Assembly: GCF_001591485.1 (NCBI RefSeq)
Contig: NZ_BCUZ01000006.1
Location: 1-64,000, forward strand
Length of the DNA: 64,000 nt
From: Neobacillus fumarioli NBRC 102428
GTDB lineage: Bacteria; Bacillota; Bacilli; Bacillales; Cytobacillaceae
Direction: 5' to 3'
Below are positions 1 to 13,812 of this stretch, one piece after another. Numbering within the stretch: the first letter of the stretch is position 1; each line of letters opens with the position of its first letter. Below the pieces are notes generated by a model. That model searched no databases. It was given only the letters and a program-made list of their open reading frames with translations, and was not told the origin of the DNA. A program made the translations under genes and the position numbers.

Positions 1-63
1 AAATATAGTATTAAAATTATTGTTTTGTACAAAGTAAAGAATAACAGACAGCAAATGCAACTC

Positions 64-106
64 AAAAAAATAAAGCATAATTTTTCCAACAGAAAAATTA
101 TGCTTT
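64..106 (-). terminator. Terminator of ssrA
   Basis: A perfect 14-bp stem (72-85 with 93-106) around a 7-nt loop is followed on the minus strand by a T-run at 64-71. It lies about 40 nt past the tmRNA 3' end. A-runs on both sides mean it could also stop transcription from the left. Confidence 0.8.
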
Positions 107-145
107 ATTTTTTATTTATATTATTCTTGAGATTCCACCTATGTA

Positions 146-504
146 TGGTGGAGACGGTGGGAGTCGAACCCACGTCCAAAGATATCGGCACTTAAGCTTC
201 TACGAGTGTAGTCGACATATTGGCGTTTCGCTGATCCTTTTGCCTATCGACGGGCGTCCGGTCAGCTAGCCTGGTTGTTCTCTTCCTTCATCCTCAGGCG
301 GTGGAATCCGGCGTAGCCCACTCAGAGTGAGTCCCTTACCCTACCACATGGGCGATGGAGGGAGGAACCGCTAAGCGCTATTAAGCAGCTAAAGCGAAAG
401 ATTTGTTAGATTTGCCAGTTATTGGCTTTGACGTTTTAACGAGGCCGATCCCCTCGACTCGCAACTTAAGCTCGAACTATCCCTGTCGAATCCGTAGCGT
501 CCCC
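146..504 (-). ncRNA. ssrA: tmRNA (SsrA), one-piece
   Basis: Transfer-messenger RNA rescues stalled ribosomes together with SmpB, whose gene lies immediately upstream. The 5' end reads GGGGACGCTACGGATTCGAC and the 3' end is a tRNA-like T-arm (GGTTCGACTCCCACC) closing with an encoded CCA. The tag reading frame is at 381-416: GGC resume codon, then GKSNKSFALAA and TAA. With the charged Ala the tag is AGKSNKSFALAA. It ends in the ALAA degron recognised by ClpXP and resembles Bacillus tags. The 359-nt length is normal for the family. Confidence 0.97.
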
Positions 505-549
505 ATATGAAAATTAGACGTTTTGGAAACTGGCAAGTTGTTCTCGCAT

Positions 550-607
550 AAGTTTGCGTCGCATCCTAGCGACAAACTTATTATAACACATTCTGTTTAT
601 TTTTCAA
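550..607 (-). promoter_or_regulatory. Promoter and leader hairpin of ssrA
   Basis: On the minus strand TTGAAA (602-607) and TATAAT (580-585) are 16 nt apart, a good sigma-A promoter. The start would fall near 573, some 70 nt before the mature tmRNA 5' end. That leader contains an inverted repeat at 550-579 (AAGTTTG..GCGAC arms), so the precursor RNA would begin with a hairpin that must be trimmed. The promoter lets ssrA be transcribed apart from smpB. Confidence 0.6.
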
Positions 608-631
608 TTGTAAACTTTTGTAACTCATACA

Positions 632-1099
632 TTACATCTTCTGCCGCTCGCGGAAGGCTCGTTCGATTTCCCGCTTCGCTTCTTTCTTCTTTAAATCTTC
701 GCGCTTGTCGTAATTCTTTTTCCCTTTGGCCAAGCCAATTTGCACTTTACAAAAACCGTTTTTCAAATAGAGCTTTAATGGAATAATTGAATAGCCTGCC
801 TCTTTTGCCTCGCCATATAATTTATTGATTTCCTTTTTATGAAGCAATAGCTTGCGCGTCCTAAGAGGATCATGATTATACCGGTTCCCTTGTTCGTATG
901 GACTGATATGCATCCCGAAGATTTCTGCTTCCCCGTTGTGAATACGAACATAGGAATCTTTTAGGTTGACACGGCCTGCACGAATCGACTTAATTTCGGT
1001 ACCCTGCAGGACGATCCCGGCTTCATATGTTTCCTCGATAAAATAGTCGTGAAAAGCCTTCTTATTTTGGGCGACTATTTTTCCTTCACCTTTTGGCAT
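632..1099 (-). CDS. smpB: SsrA-binding protein SmpB
   Basis: SmpB binds the tRNA-like domain of tmRNA and brings it to stalled ribosomes. The 155-residue product begins [20 protein letters not shown] and holds the family signature [18 protein letters not shown], ending in a basic tail ([17 protein letters not shown]) that enters the empty mRNA channel. An upstream in-frame start would add nine residues, but AGAGGTG lies about 7 nt before the ATG at 1099 and that start matches family length. It sits between rnr and ssrA, the usual Bacillus order. Confidence 0.95.
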   Translation of the reverse strand: MPKGEGKIVAQNKKAFHDYFIEETYEAGIVLQGTEIKSIRAGRVNLKDSYVRIHNGEAEIFGMHISPYEQGNRYNHDPLRTRKLLLHKKEINKLYGEAKEAGYSIIPLKLYLKNGFCKVQIGLAKGKKNYDKREDLKKKEAKREIERAFRERQKM

Positions 1100-1167
1100 C
1101 TGTTTCACCTCTTTTATCGTTTTCATTTTAACAGAAAAAAGGGCCGTTATAAAAGCCCTCCTTCGAA

Positions 1168-3489
1168 TTATCTTTTCTTTTTATGTTTTTTGCTTTTCGA
1201 AACTGGCACATTCTCGTAAAATTTACGTTTTTTCTTCGGTTTGCTATTTTGAGTTTTTTTGCCGTCCTGTTTCGCTCGGGTCGGTTTTTCTTTTCCGTTG
1301 TCAGTTTTAAATACTTTTGCGGGCTGGCTTCGGTCCCGGCGAGGGGTGCCCTTCATGCCGACGATTTCAAAATCTATCGAATGCTCTTCTTTATTGACTT
1401 TCACCACACGGACGGTAATTTGATCACCAATCCGGAACACATTACCAGTTCGCTCGCCAATCATCGCATAATGACGCTCATCGAAACGATAATAATCATC
1501 CGTCATGTAGCTGACATGGACAAGGCCTTCGATTGTATTCGGCAGTTCGACAAACATCCCGAAATTGGTAACGGAGCTAATGATCCCGTCATACTCTTCC
1601 CCAATCTTGTCCTCCATGTATTCCGCTTTTTTCAGTTCATCCGTATCCCGTTCTGCATCAACGGCGCGGCGCTCCATTTTGGAAGAATGTTCGGCGATAT
1701 CAGGCAGCAGGGCATTCCATTTTTCCCGCGTTGTTTCATCCAACTTTCCTTCTATTAAATACGTACGAATCAGACGATGGACAATCGTGTCGGGATATCG
1801 GCGAATCGGCGATGTGAAATGTGTATAGAATTGTGTTGAAAGACCAAAATGCCCCAAGCTTTCCGGATCATATTTCGCCTGCTGCATCGAGCGAAGCATC
1901 ACGGTTGACACGACCATTTCTTCAGGTCTGCCTTGGACCGCTTCAATAATTTCCTGCAAAGCCCTTGGATGCACTTGATTGGCCGTCCCTTTAACAATCA
2001 GCCCGAAGTTAGTAATAAACTCGAAAAATTTACGCAGTTTGTCTTCCTTCGGATCTTCGTGAATCCGGTAAATAAACGGCACATCCATCCAATGAAAATG
2101 TTCAGCGACCGTTTCATTGGCAACCAGCATAAATTCTTCAATGAGTCTTTCTGCCACTGAACGCTCCCGAAGCACAACATCTGTCGGCTTTCCATTTTCA
2201 TCAACCAGCACTTTTGATTCTTTAAAATCAAAATCAATCGCACCGCGAGTCATCCGCTTATTTCTAAGAATAGCCGCCAGTTCTTCCATTAATTCAAACA
2301 TCGGTACCAACGATTCATAGCGGGCCCTTGTCTCCTCATCCTTGTCCACGAGAATTCTGTTTACGTCATGATAGGTCATACGTTCCGTTGTTTTTATCAC
2401 GCTTTGAAAAATTCCATGGGAAACAACGTGGCCGGCTGAATCGATTTCCATTTCACACGATAATGTCAGACGGTCCACTTTCGGATTCAACGAACAAATT
2501 CCATTGGATAAACGATGTGGAATCATCGGAATGACACGATCGACCAAATAAACACTCGTTGCCCTGTCGGCTGCTTCCTTGTCAATAGGTGAACCTTCTT
2601 CTACATAATAACTGACATCGGCAATGTGTACCCCAAGCTTGTAGTTGCCATTCTCAAGCTTCGTTACAGTAACCGCATCATCAAGATCTTTAGCATCAGC
2701 TCCGTCTATCGTGACAATCGTTTCATTCCTTAGGTCACGGCGATTGGCGATCTCACTTTCATCAATGGTGTCAGGCACCTCCATGGCCTGCTCGAGAACT
2801 TCATCAGGAAATTCCAATGGCAGTCCGTGCTTATGTATGATGGAAAGAATATCTACTCCAGGATCATTTTTATGACCAAGGATGTTGATGACTTCACCTT
2901 CCGCACTTTTTCTCCCTTCCGGGTACGAGGTTAGCTTTACAATCACTTTATGCCCTTCGACCGCGCCTTTAGAGGCTTCCTTTGGGATAAAAATATCACT
3001 GGTAAATTTCTTATCATCAGGAATGACAAAACCAAAATTTTTACTCTCTACATAGGTTCCAACAATTTGCTGAATGCCGCGTTCAATAATCCGAATGATC
3101 GTCCCTTCGCGGCGCTGACCAGAACTTTCCGAAGAAACACGGACTAACACGGTATCTCCATGCATGGCATTTCTTGTTTCGGTAGGGGGGATAAAAATAT
3201 CGTCCATTCCAGGTTCATCAGGAACAACGAAGGCAAATCCTTTCGCATGCCCGGTCAGCTTGCCGCGTACAAGATTCATTTTTTCCGGAAGCCCATAACG
3301 GTTTGCCCTCGTACGGACGACCATCCCCTTTTCCTCCATCTGAACAAGAGCTTTGACAAATTCTTTAAAATCACTGGAGTCCTCAATGCCAAATGCGGCT
3401 TCCAGCTCTTGTACTGTCAGCGGCTTGTACGCCTCATCTTTCATATAATGCAAAAGCTTTTCAATATGCTTTTGTATGTTATCTTCCAA
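1168..3489 (-). CDS. rnr: Ribonuclease R
   Basis: Processive 3'-5' exoribonuclease of the RNB/RNase II family that degrades structured RNA and mRNA released by trans-translation. The 773-residue protein has an N-terminal winged-helix region, cold-shock OB folds (about 70-220), the RNB catalytic core with the Asp cluster in [14 protein letters not shown] (about 261-274), an S1 domain (about 630-710) and a Lys-rich C-terminal tail. Translation starts at TTG with a strong AAAGGAGGG about 6 nt upstream. It lies between est and smpB, consistent with its role in tmRNA maturation and stalled-mRNA decay. Confidence 0.95.
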   Translation of the reverse strand: MEDNIQKHIEKLLHYMKDEAYKPLTVQELEAAFGIEDSSDFKEFVKALVQMEEKGMVVRTRANRYGLPEKMNLVRGKLTGHAKGFAFVVPDEPGMDDIFIPPTETRNAMHGDTVLVRVSSESSGQRREGTIIRIIERGIQQIVGTYVESKNFGFVIPDDKKFTSDIFIPKEASKGAVEGHKVIVKLTSYPEGRKSAEGEVINILGHKNDPGVDILSIIHKHGLPLEFPDEVLEQAMEVPDTIDESEIANRRDLRNETIVTIDGADAKDLDDAVTVTKLENGNYKLGVHIADVSYYVEEGSPIDKEAADRATSVYLVDRVIPMIPHRLSNGICSLNPKVDRLTLSCEMEIDSAGHVVSHGIFQSVIKTTERMTYHDVNRILVDKDEETRARYESLVPMFELMEELAAILRNKRMTRGAIDFDFKESKVLVDENGKPTDVVLRERSVAERLIEEFMLVANETVAEHFHWMDVPFIYRIHEDPKEDKLRKFFEFITNFGLIVKGTANQVHPRALQEIIEAVQGRPEEMVVSTVMLRSMQQAKYDPESLGHFGLSTQFYTHFTSPIRRYPDTIVHRLIRTYLIEGKLDETTREKWNALLPDIAEHSSKMERRAVDAERDTDELKKAEYMEDKIGEEYDGIISSVTNFGMFVELPNTIEGLVHVSYMTDDYYRFDERHYAMIGERTGNVFRIGDQITVRVVKVNKEEHSIDFEIVGMKGTPRRDRSQPAKVFKTDNGKEKPTRAKQDGKKTQNSKPKKKRKFYENVPVSKSKKHKKKR

Positions 3490-3513
3490 ATTAATCCCTC
3501 CTTTTATAGATGT

Positions 3514-4260
3514 CTATTCATGCCAATCGAGCTTTTCCAAGAAGGCATATACATCTTCATGCAGCTGTTCCCGCTCTCGATCAAGGGTAATTACATGTCC
3601 TGATTCTTCATACCATTTCATTTGTTTCACGGTTGATTCGATTTCATTGTAGATGATATTGGCGCTTTCTGTGTTAATCATGTTGTCGTGTCGTGCCTGA
3701 ACAACGAATGTTGGGGCGTAAATCATATCAATGTTTTCCCGGACTTCTGAGATTAACCCTTGAAGTGCCTTGAGTGTTCTCATCGGTGTTTTTTTAAACT
3801 CGTTCATTTCCATTTCGATTTGCTCGTCGGTTTTTCCTTCCCGTTTTTTAAATTCCCGGGCATACTCAAGAACCCCTTCGTACATGACTTCTTCGCTTTT
3901 GATATACATGGGCGCACACATCGTCACAATTCCTTTTATAGGCACAGTATATCCTAATTTCAAGGAAAATACGCCGCCAAGGGAAAGTCCGGCGACCGCA
4001 ATTTCTTCGTGTCCTTTATTTTTCAAAAACTCGTAACCATTTACAACATCCTGCCACCAATCTTCCGGTCCAGTATAGACCAGTTCTTCAGGAGGTACCC
4101 CGTGACCCTTATAATGTGGGGCATGACATGTATAGCCTCGTTTCTCCAGAAACCGGCCCAACATCCGAACGTCAGATGAATTGCCGGTAAATCCGTGAAG
4201 CAAAAGAACGGCTCTCTTCCCTCCTTCAAAAGTAAATGGTTTCGGAAGTGAAATCCTCAT
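3514..4260 (-). CDS. est: Carboxylesterase, Est30 type
   Basis: Alpha/beta hydrolase of 248 residues that hydrolyses short-chain carboxylic esters; probably cytosolic because no signal peptide is visible. The HGFTG oxyanion motif is at about 22-26, the nucleophile Ser in GLSLGG at about 94, a late Asp (VVQARHDNM) near 193 and the catalytic His in SGHVITLD near 222. Size and motifs match the Bacillus YvaK/Est30 family. AAAAGGAG precedes the ATG. It lies 24 nt upstream of rnr and is probably co-transcribed. The physiological substrate is not known. Confidence 0.85.
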   Translation of the reverse strand: MRISLPKPFTFEGGKRAVLLLHGFTGNSSDVRMLGRFLEKRGYTCHAPHYKGHGVPPEELVYTGPEDWWQDVVNGYEFLKNKGHEEIAVAGLSLGGVFSLKLGYTVPIKGIVTMCAPMYIKSEEVMYEGVLEYAREFKKREGKTDEQIEMEMNEFKKTPMRTLKALQGLISEVRENIDMIYAPTFVVQARHDNMINTESANIIYNEIESTVKQMKWYEESGHVITLDREREQLHEDVYAFLEKLDWHE

Positions 4261-4401
4261 GATGAAAAACTCCTTTTAATCCTTTAATATCGCTATTCTT
4301 TAGTTTAAGCAATGAAGATGGGAACATTCCAGAAAAAAGGCTTGATTCTATCATTTATCTTTATATACCAGCAATATACCGAATCACTAGATTAAATAGA
4401 T

Positions 4402-4441
4402 TTAAAAAGTGTACGGCCTTACCTTACAACCGTACACTTAT
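4402..4441 (-). terminator. Terminator after the hydroxyacid dehydrogenase
   Basis: A 10-bp perfect stem (4407-4416 with 4430-4439, arms AAGTGTACGG/CCGTACACTT) is followed on the minus strand by TTTTTAAA. It separates the dehydrogenase from est. The rest of 4261-4527 is AT-rich and shows no gene. Confidence 0.7.
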
Positions 4442-4527
4442 TTTAAAACACGATAAATTTTTGTTTAGTTAGAAGTGCATATGATAATCGCTAAGAACAC
4501 TTCTGCCTCCTTAAAGGAATCCCTCTT

Positions 4528-5499
4528 CTATGATTCTGCTCTTACCGGAGTAATCGGCTGTTTCCCATTTAATACATTCATCACATTATCCGCTGCTAAT
4601 TGAGCCATGTTCATTCTCGTTTTTACGCTTGCACTTCCAATGTGTGGAAGGGTCACAACATTGGGTAGCGATAATAACGGATGATCAACCCTGATTGGCT
4701 CTTGTTCAAACACATCCAGACCAGCCCCCCAGATTTCTCCATTCTTTAATGCTTGATATAGTGCATCCTCATCCACTATTCCGCCCCTTGCTGTGTTAAT
4801 GAGAATGGCATTCTTTTTCATAAGGGACAATTCTTTTTTACCAATCAGATGATGCACTTCTTTACTGTATGGGATCATGATGCAGATAAAATCGGAATGC
4901 TGCAATAATGGTTCCATCTCCATGTAGTGAATACCCAACTCTTGTTCTTTATCTGGCTTCCGTGTCCGGCTATAGTAAAGCACCCTCATATCAAATCCTT
5001 TTGCCCGTTTGACGAGTGCTTCTCCGATTCTTCCCAAACCGATAATCCCCAACGTGGCACCATAAATATCTTGTCCAGTCAGCTGCATTAACGACCAGGC
5101 TCCCCATTCCCCGCTTCGCAAGTAATCAGAGGCGTACACTATTCTTCTTGCTGCCGCCATTAAAAGCGCAAACGTTAAATCAGCTGTTGTTTCAGTCAGG
5201 ACTCCGGGAGTATTCGTTACAATGATTCCCTTCCTTGCTGCGGCTTGCACATCGATATTGTTATACCCTACTGCCACATTGCTGATGACCTTTAAATTTT
5301 GCGCCTTATAGATCACCTCTTCGTCTATTTGTTCCGTTAAGAGACAGATAAGACCGTCAATATCCTCTACTTCTTTTAACAAAACCTCTCTCGGAACCGG
5401 GACATCTTCCTGATCCCACATTCGAACCTGAAAATGGCTTGACAGTTTCTCAATGATTACTTCCGGTAGTTTTCTGGTTATGTAAATTGTTTTTGGCAA
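4528..5499 (-). CDS. D-2-hydroxyacid dehydrogenase (GyaR-like)
   Basis: NAD(P)H-dependent reductase of the D-isomer 2-hydroxyacid dehydrogenase family. Substrates in this subfamily include glyoxylate, hydroxypyruvate and 2-ketogluconate, and sequence alone does not decide. The Rossmann motif GLGRIGEALVKRAKGF lies near the middle, followed by the family Arg in INTARGGIVDEDAL, Glu in LDVFEQEP and His in LPHIGSA. The ATG at 5526 lacks a ribosome site. TTG at 5499 has AAAGGCGGGG just upstream and gives 323 residues, so I chose it. It lies between secG and est, an insertion relative to the usual secG-est-rnr order. Confidence 0.82.
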   Translation of the reverse strand: MPKTIYITRKLPEVIIEKLSSHFQVRMWDQEDVPVPREVLLKEVEDIDGLICLLTEQIDEEVIYKAQNLKVISNVAVGYNNIDVQAAARKGIIVTNTPGVLTETTADLTFALLMAAARRIVYASDYLRSGEWGAWSLMQLTGQDIYGATLGIIGLGRIGEALVKRAKGFDMRVLYYSRTRKPDKEQELGIHYMEMEPLLQHSDFICIMIPYSKEVHHLIGKKELSLMKKNAILINTARGGIVDEDALYQALKNGEIWGAGLDVFEQEPIRVDHPLLSLPNVVTLPHIGSASVKTRMNMAQLAADNVMNVLNGKQPITPVRAES

Positions 5500-5537
5500 A
5501 AAATCCCCGCCTTTCAAGTTTATCATCCCATAACGAC

Positions 5538-5565
5538 TAAAACCCGGCTCCCAGGCCGGGTTTTA
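5538..5565 (-). terminator. Hairpin after secG
   Basis: A 10-bp stem (AAAACCCGGC/GCCGGGTTTT, 5539-5548 with 5555-5564) sits 7 nt past the secG stop. The minus-strand T-run is short (TTTT), so termination may be partial and could allow some readthrough into the dehydrogenase gene. Confidence 0.6.
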
Positions 5566-5570
5566 AGAAA

Positions 5571-5804
5571 TTAAATTTTAAAGTAAGTAACCGCAAGAGC
5601 AAGCAAGAAAAAGAGCACAGATAATACAACTGTAATACGATGTAACACTAAATCAATTCCCCGCGCTTTTTGCTTGCCGAAGAGCTGTTCAGCGCCGCCG
5701 GAAATTGCACCGGATAATCCAGCGCTTTTACCTGCTTGAAGTAAGACAACCGCAATTAGCGCGATACTGACGATGACTAATAATATAACGACAAATGTAT
5801 GCAT
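5571..5804 (-). CDS. secG: Preprotein translocase subunit SecG
   Basis: Small membrane subunit of the SecYEG translocon. The 77-residue product has two hydrophobic segments (about 3-22 and 53-75) flanking the conserved cytosolic loop with [24 protein letters not shown], typical of Gram-positive SecG. AGGAGGT lies about 7 nt before the ATG. It follows the glycolytic operon and precedes est/rnr, as in other Bacillus genomes. Confidence 0.93.
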   Translation of the reverse strand: MHTFVVILLVIVSIALIAVVLLQAGKSAGLSGAISGGAEQLFGKQKARGIDLVLHRITVVLSVLFFLLALAVTYFKI

Positions 5805-5912
5805 AAGGGTACCTCCTGACGTACTTTTCCCAGTATTTTTAATTTACCATACTAACCTCCATTTCACAATAGAAGTTAATATGACAAGCTTTTGGTTTTT
5901 GTGCGCCTTCTC

Positions 5913-6101
5913 TTACTCAGGTTCTACCTTAAAATTCTTTTCGATAAAAGCCATTTCTTCCTTAGGCGTGGCCATTCCAGTTGCTTTTCCAATTGTTCCG
6001 CCTTGCAGATCCCAAATTGTATTATGATCTTTATCTATCTGCGAAAAATCCCCAGCTGCCCACCGTTCCAAAATGTCCTTATAAGTAAGATGGGAAAGCA
6101 A
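5913..6101 (-). pseudogene. N-terminally truncated DUF6241-like fragment
   Basis: A 62-codon frame reads LTYKDILERWAAGDFSQID, then HNTIWDLQGGTIGKATG and an acidic C-terminus. I recognise this as the C-terminal part of the DUF6241 family, from memory and not from a search. The only start is TTG at 6101 and it has no ribosome site. Immediately upstream lies the 21-bp repeat array, so the N-terminal part appears lost, possibly where the repeats now stand. It could be an intact small gene, but I think a remnant is more likely. Confidence 0.45.
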
Positions 6102-6104
6102 TCT

Positions 6105-6206
6105 AATTATATTTGCGAATTAGCAGGGTTTATTTGCGAATATCAACCTTATATTTGCGATTTTGCTCCTTTTATTTGCGAATTAATAAGTTTTATTTGC
6201 GAATCC
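6105..6206 (-). repeat. 21-bp tandem repeat, TTCGCAAATA family, locus 1 (five units)
   Basis: TTTGCGA occurs on the plus strand at 6112, 6133, 6154, 6175 and 6196, exactly 21 bp apart; on the minus strand each unit reads TTCGCAAATA or close to it followed by a variable 11-bp part. Since 21 bp is seven codons, one plus-strand frame reads as a false FICE-repeat peptide. The same unit recurs near 30359 and 44949. It lies between secG and eno. Function unknown. Confidence 0.85.
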
Positions 6207-6222
6207 ATATGAATAACAGCAA

Positions 6223-6250
6223 AAAACCCTCTGCTTAGCAGAGGGTTTCG
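6223..6250 (-). terminator. Terminator of the glycolytic operon
   Basis: A stem (AACCCTCTGC with GCAGAGGGTT, about 6226-6248) is followed on the minus strand by TTTTTT. It starts about 10 nt past the eno stop and ends the cggR-eno operon. Confidence 0.85.
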
Positions 6251-6258
6251 GTTAAACA

Positions 6259-7569
<1,311 letters not shown>

Positions 7570-7619
7570 TTAAAAAATATTTTATATGGAATGGGCGGTA
7601 GGAAACCGCCTTGCAAAAA

Positions 7620-9998
<2,379 letters not shown>

Positions 9999-10003
9999 TT
10001 AAT

Positions 10004-11188
10004 TTATTTATCGTTCAACGCCACTACGCCCGGCAATGCTTTTCCTTCCATAAATTCCAGTGAAGCACCGCCACCGGTGGAAATGTGGCTCATTTGATCT
10101 GCCAAGTGGAATTTTTCAACTGCTGCTGCTGAGTCTCCGCCACCAATAATAGAGTATGTATCCTTTGCATCAGCAAGCGACTGTGCTACGGCTTTTGTTC
10201 CGCCGGCAAACTTATCCATTTCAAATACGCCCATAGGTCCGTTCCAAATTACAAGCTTCGATTTTTGAATAACATCACGATAAATTTCACTTGTTTTCGG
10301 CCCAATATCAAGTGCTTCCCAATCAGCAGGAATTTCTTCAATTGATACAACCTTTGTATTAGCATTTTCAGAGAAGTCATCCGCAACAACAGCATCCACC
10401 GGCATGTAGAAGTTAACACCTTTTGCTTTTGCCTTTTCCATAAAAGATTTAGCTAAATCAATTTTATCCTCTTCAAGCAAAGATTTCCCAATCTCAAAGC
10501 CCTTTGCCTTGACAAAAGTATAAGCAAGTCCGCCGCCAATGATTAAGTTGTCGACCAGATCAAGCAGATTTTCTATCACGCCAATCTTGTCCTTTACTTT
10601 GGCGCCACCAATAATTGCAGTAAACGGACGATCGGGGTTCGAGAGCGCCTTGCCAAGAACATCCAGTTCTTTTTGCATAAGAAAGCCGGAAACAGCTGGC
10701 AGATAATGAGCAATTCCTTCTGTTGAAGCGTGGGCACGATGCGCAGCACCAAAGGCGTCATTCACATACACATCTGCAAGCTCAGCAAATGCTTTGGCAA
10801 GCTCGGGGTCATTCTTTTCTTCGCCCGAATAGAAGCGGACATTTTCAAGAAGCAGAACGTCGCCTTCCTTCATAGTGGCAATAATCGCTTTAACGGAATC
10901 GCCAAAGGCTTCATCTGCTTTTTTCACATCTTTTCCAAGTAATTCGGATAGTCTAACCGCAACTGGAGTCAAGCGCAATTCTTCTACAACTTTGCCCTTA
11001 GGTCTGCCTAGATGGCTGGCTAATATCACTTTTGCCCCTTGATCCATTAAATATTGAATCGTTGGCAATGCAGCAAGAATCCGTGTTTTGTCCGTGATTT
11101 TTCCATCTTGCATCGGCACGTTGAAATCAACCCGGCAAAAAACGCGTTTGCCCTTTACATCGATATCTTTTACTGTTTTCTTGTTCAT
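10004..11188 (-). CDS. pgk: Phosphoglycerate kinase
   Basis: Transfers phosphate from 1,3-bisphosphoglycerate to ADP. The 394-residue product shows the N-terminal substrate motif [15 protein letters not shown], the HLGRPKGK basic motif, and the C-terminal nucleotide-binding [12 protein letters not shown] and [21 protein letters not shown] lies before the ATG at 11188; a longer in-frame extension to 11269 lacks family similarity and includes the upstream terminator-like sequence. Third gene of the operon. Confidence 0.96.
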   Translation of the reverse strand: MNKKTVKDIDVKGKRVFCRVDFNVPMQDGKITDKTRILAALPTIQYLMDQGAKVILASHLGRPKGKVVEELRLTPVAVRLSELLGKDVKKADEAFGDSVKAIIATMKEGDVLLLENVRFYSGEEKNDPELAKAFAELADVYVNDAFGAAHRAHASTEGIAHYLPAVSGFLMQKELDVLGKALSNPDRPFTAIIGGAKVKDKIGVIENLLDLVDNLIIGGGLAYTFVKAKGFEIGKSLLEEDKIDLAKSFMEKAKAKGVNFYMPVDAVVADDFSENANTKVVSIEEIPADWEALDIGPKTSEIYRDVIQKSKLVIWNGPMGVFEMDKFAGGTKAVAQSLADAKDTYSIIGGGDSAAAVEKFHLADQMSHISTGGGASLEFMEGKALPGVVALNDK

Positions 11189-11227
11189 GGACAAGGCCTC
11201 CTCAATTTTTTTGAAAAAACCATGAAA

Positions 11228-11256
11228 AAAAGAGGGGGGAATCCTCCCCGCTCCCC
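11228..11256 (-). terminator. Weak intercistronic hairpin between gapA and pgk
   Basis: On the minus strand GGGGA-GGAT-TCCCC is followed by CCTCTTTTTTT. A short GC stem and a T-run suggest partial termination or an RNA 3' end after gapA, which would raise gapA mRNA over the downstream genes. The stem is only 5 bp. Confidence 0.4.
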
Positions 11257-11322
11257 TTTGGAAATACATTTAACATTATACCCATTTAAAGAATGGATTT
11301 CCATTCTTAATTACGGGATCCA

Positions 11323-12378
<1,056 letters not shown>

Positions 12379-13401
12379 TTAACCTTTCAATAACTTGTTT
12401 GCGGCACCTTCATCTGTAATTAAAATGGTTGATTCTGGTGCTTGCTTCATGTAAGCCTTGATTGCTTTTGCCTTTGAAGCGCCGCCCGCGACGGCAATAA
12501 CATTTGGAATATGAGCAAGGTCATTCAGCTGCAGACCGATTGTCAGCACCCTGTGAACAATCCTGCCTTCCTCATTGAAATAATAGCCAAATGCTTCCCC
12601 TACAGCTTGTTCCTTTTCGAGCTTTTGCAAAATTTCAGGACTTGATTTCCTGCGCTCTGCCATTGTAATCGCATCACCAATTCCATGAAGAACCATGTTT
12701 GCCGACTGAATAAGGGTTAACACTTCATGGATTTCAGGCTCTTTGGCAAGAGAGTCATAAATTTCAGCGCTCACCTGCCCAGGAACATAGAGGACTCGAT
12801 GTTTTGAATGGGTCCTTTCTGCCATCTTGGAGCAAATAGAATTTGCCTGATTATGAACATCCTCTCCGACACCGCCTCTTGCCGGTACGAATAATAGTTC
12901 CCCGTCACTAAGTTCAGGGGTTAATCGTTCAGCGACAGCGGCCATCGTGGAACCGCCAGTAACAGCGATGATATTGTTCCCTTTAAGCAGTTTTTTCATG
13001 CTGATCGCACATGCCTTGCCGAGCTCTCCTTTGGCCATTGGCGACTCATCGCAGTCGCCGGGGACGATCATAACTTTACGAATACCGAGCTGGTGTTTTA
13101 ATTCCAACTCCATCACATCAAATCCCTTTAAGTCGCGCACGAAACCTTCAAGATCTTCCAACAAATTCCTTCCTTCAGGAGTCAAACTCATTCCCATTGT
13201 GTTAATGTCAATAAGATTTTGTTCTTTGAGGAAGTCTACTTCACTGCGGAGAACTCTTTCGGTAAGTCCAAGACTTGCAGCTAAACTCCTTCTGCCGACA
13301 GGCTGCATCATCCCTATATACCGAAGAATGGAATGCCGCTTCTGCAGGACTTGAAGGAAGTCGGGTAATAATCTTTTGGTGATATCAATAAATGATTGCA
13401 T
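12379..13401 (-). CDS. cggR: Central glycolytic genes regulator CggR
   Basis: SorC/DeoR-family repressor of its own glycolytic operon; in Bacillus subtilis fructose-1,6-bisphosphate relieves repression. The 340-residue product has an N-terminal helix-turn-helix (GRRSLAASLGLTERVLRSEVDFL, about 36-58) and a sugar-binding domain with VTGGSTMAAVAERL, VPARGGVGEDVH and the C-terminal AVAGGASKAKAI. AAAGGAG lies 9 nt before the ATG. The matching operator stands just upstream. Confidence 0.93.
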   Translation of the reverse strand: MQSFIDITKRLLPDFLQVLQKRHSILRYIGMMQPVGRRSLAASLGLTERVLRSEVDFLKEQNLIDINTMGMSLTPEGRNLLEDLEGFVRDLKGFDVMELELKHQLGIRKVMIVPGDCDESPMAKGELGKACAISMKKLLKGNNIIAVTGGSTMAAVAERLTPELSDGELLFVPARGGVGEDVHNQANSICSKMAERTHSKHRVLYVPGQVSAEIYDSLAKEPEIHEVLTLIQSANMVLHGIGDAITMAERRKSSPEILQKLEKEQAVGEAFGYYFNEEGRIVHRVLTIGLQLNDLAHIPNVIAVAGGASKAKAIKAYMKQAPESTILITDEGAANKLLKG

Positions 13402-13431
13402 GACTTCATGCTCCTTTATTATATGCTGTTG

Positions 13432-13467
13432 GTCAAAAAGTGTCCATCATAGACATATTATGTCCCA
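13432..13467 (-). promoter_or_regulatory. CggR operator
   Basis: On the minus strand the sequence reads TGGGAC-N6-TGTC-N4-ATGGAC-N6-TGAC. This matches the tandem CggR operator described for B. subtilis (CGGGAC-N6-TGTC-N4-CGGGAC-N6-TGTC) in spacing exactly, with few base changes. It lies between the promoter and cggR, so bound CggR would block elongation. Confidence 0.85.
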
Positions 13468-13505
13468 CCATCTCCCAAAAAAAAATTACCCCTTTGTACA
13501 TTTTT

Positions 13506-13534
13506 ATTGTAACAGGAGTAAAAATTGATTTCAA
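13506..13534 (-). promoter_or_regulatory. Sigma-A promoter of the cggR-gapA operon
   Basis: TTGAAA (13529-13534) and TACAAT (13506-13511) on the minus strand are 17 nt apart. The promoter starts directly behind the stop codon of the glutaredoxin-like gene and is followed by the CggR operator about 40 nt downstream. Confidence 0.75.
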
Positions 13535-13535
13535 C

Positions 13536-13793
13536 TTAAAAACAAGCCTTTTTTTCTTGCAAACGGTTCCTTATGTCTATTTTATCAATTTGCCCAAATG
13601 CCACTTCTTCACCGTCAATCAGAACCACAGGAATCATTAGCCCGTAACGTTCTGTTAATCCATCGCTCTGATCAATATTAATCTCTTCAAGCACAAACTC
13701 CCATTCCTTTTGCAATTCAAGCAGCGCACCCTTCGCCTTTTCACATAAATGACAGCCAATCCTCGTATAGAATGTGATCACTGTTTGTGTCAT
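13536..13793 (-). CDS. Glutaredoxin family protein
   Basis: An 85-residue thioredoxin-fold protein. It has the redox motif CHLC at about 14-17 in FYTRIGCHLCEKAK and the cis-Pro in YGLMIPVVLIDG. The second half, EVAFGQIDKIDIRNRL, resembles the NrdH/glutaredoxin helix. It may take part in thiol-disulfide exchange; the partner is not known. It lies 19 nt after rpoN and its stop touches the cggR promoter. Confidence 0.8.
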   Translation of the reverse strand: MTQTVITFYTRIGCHLCEKAKGALLELQKEWEFVLEEINIDQSDGLTERYGLMIPVVLIDGEEVAFGQIDKIDIRNRLQEKKACF

Positions 13794-13812
13794 TTCTACA
13801 AATCCTTTCGGC

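Noticed and set aside
5892-6212. Plus-strand 106-residue frame with FICE repeats
   Set aside because: It is produced by translating the 21-bp repeat array (21 bp is seven codons) and the antisense of a gene fragment; no ribosome site.
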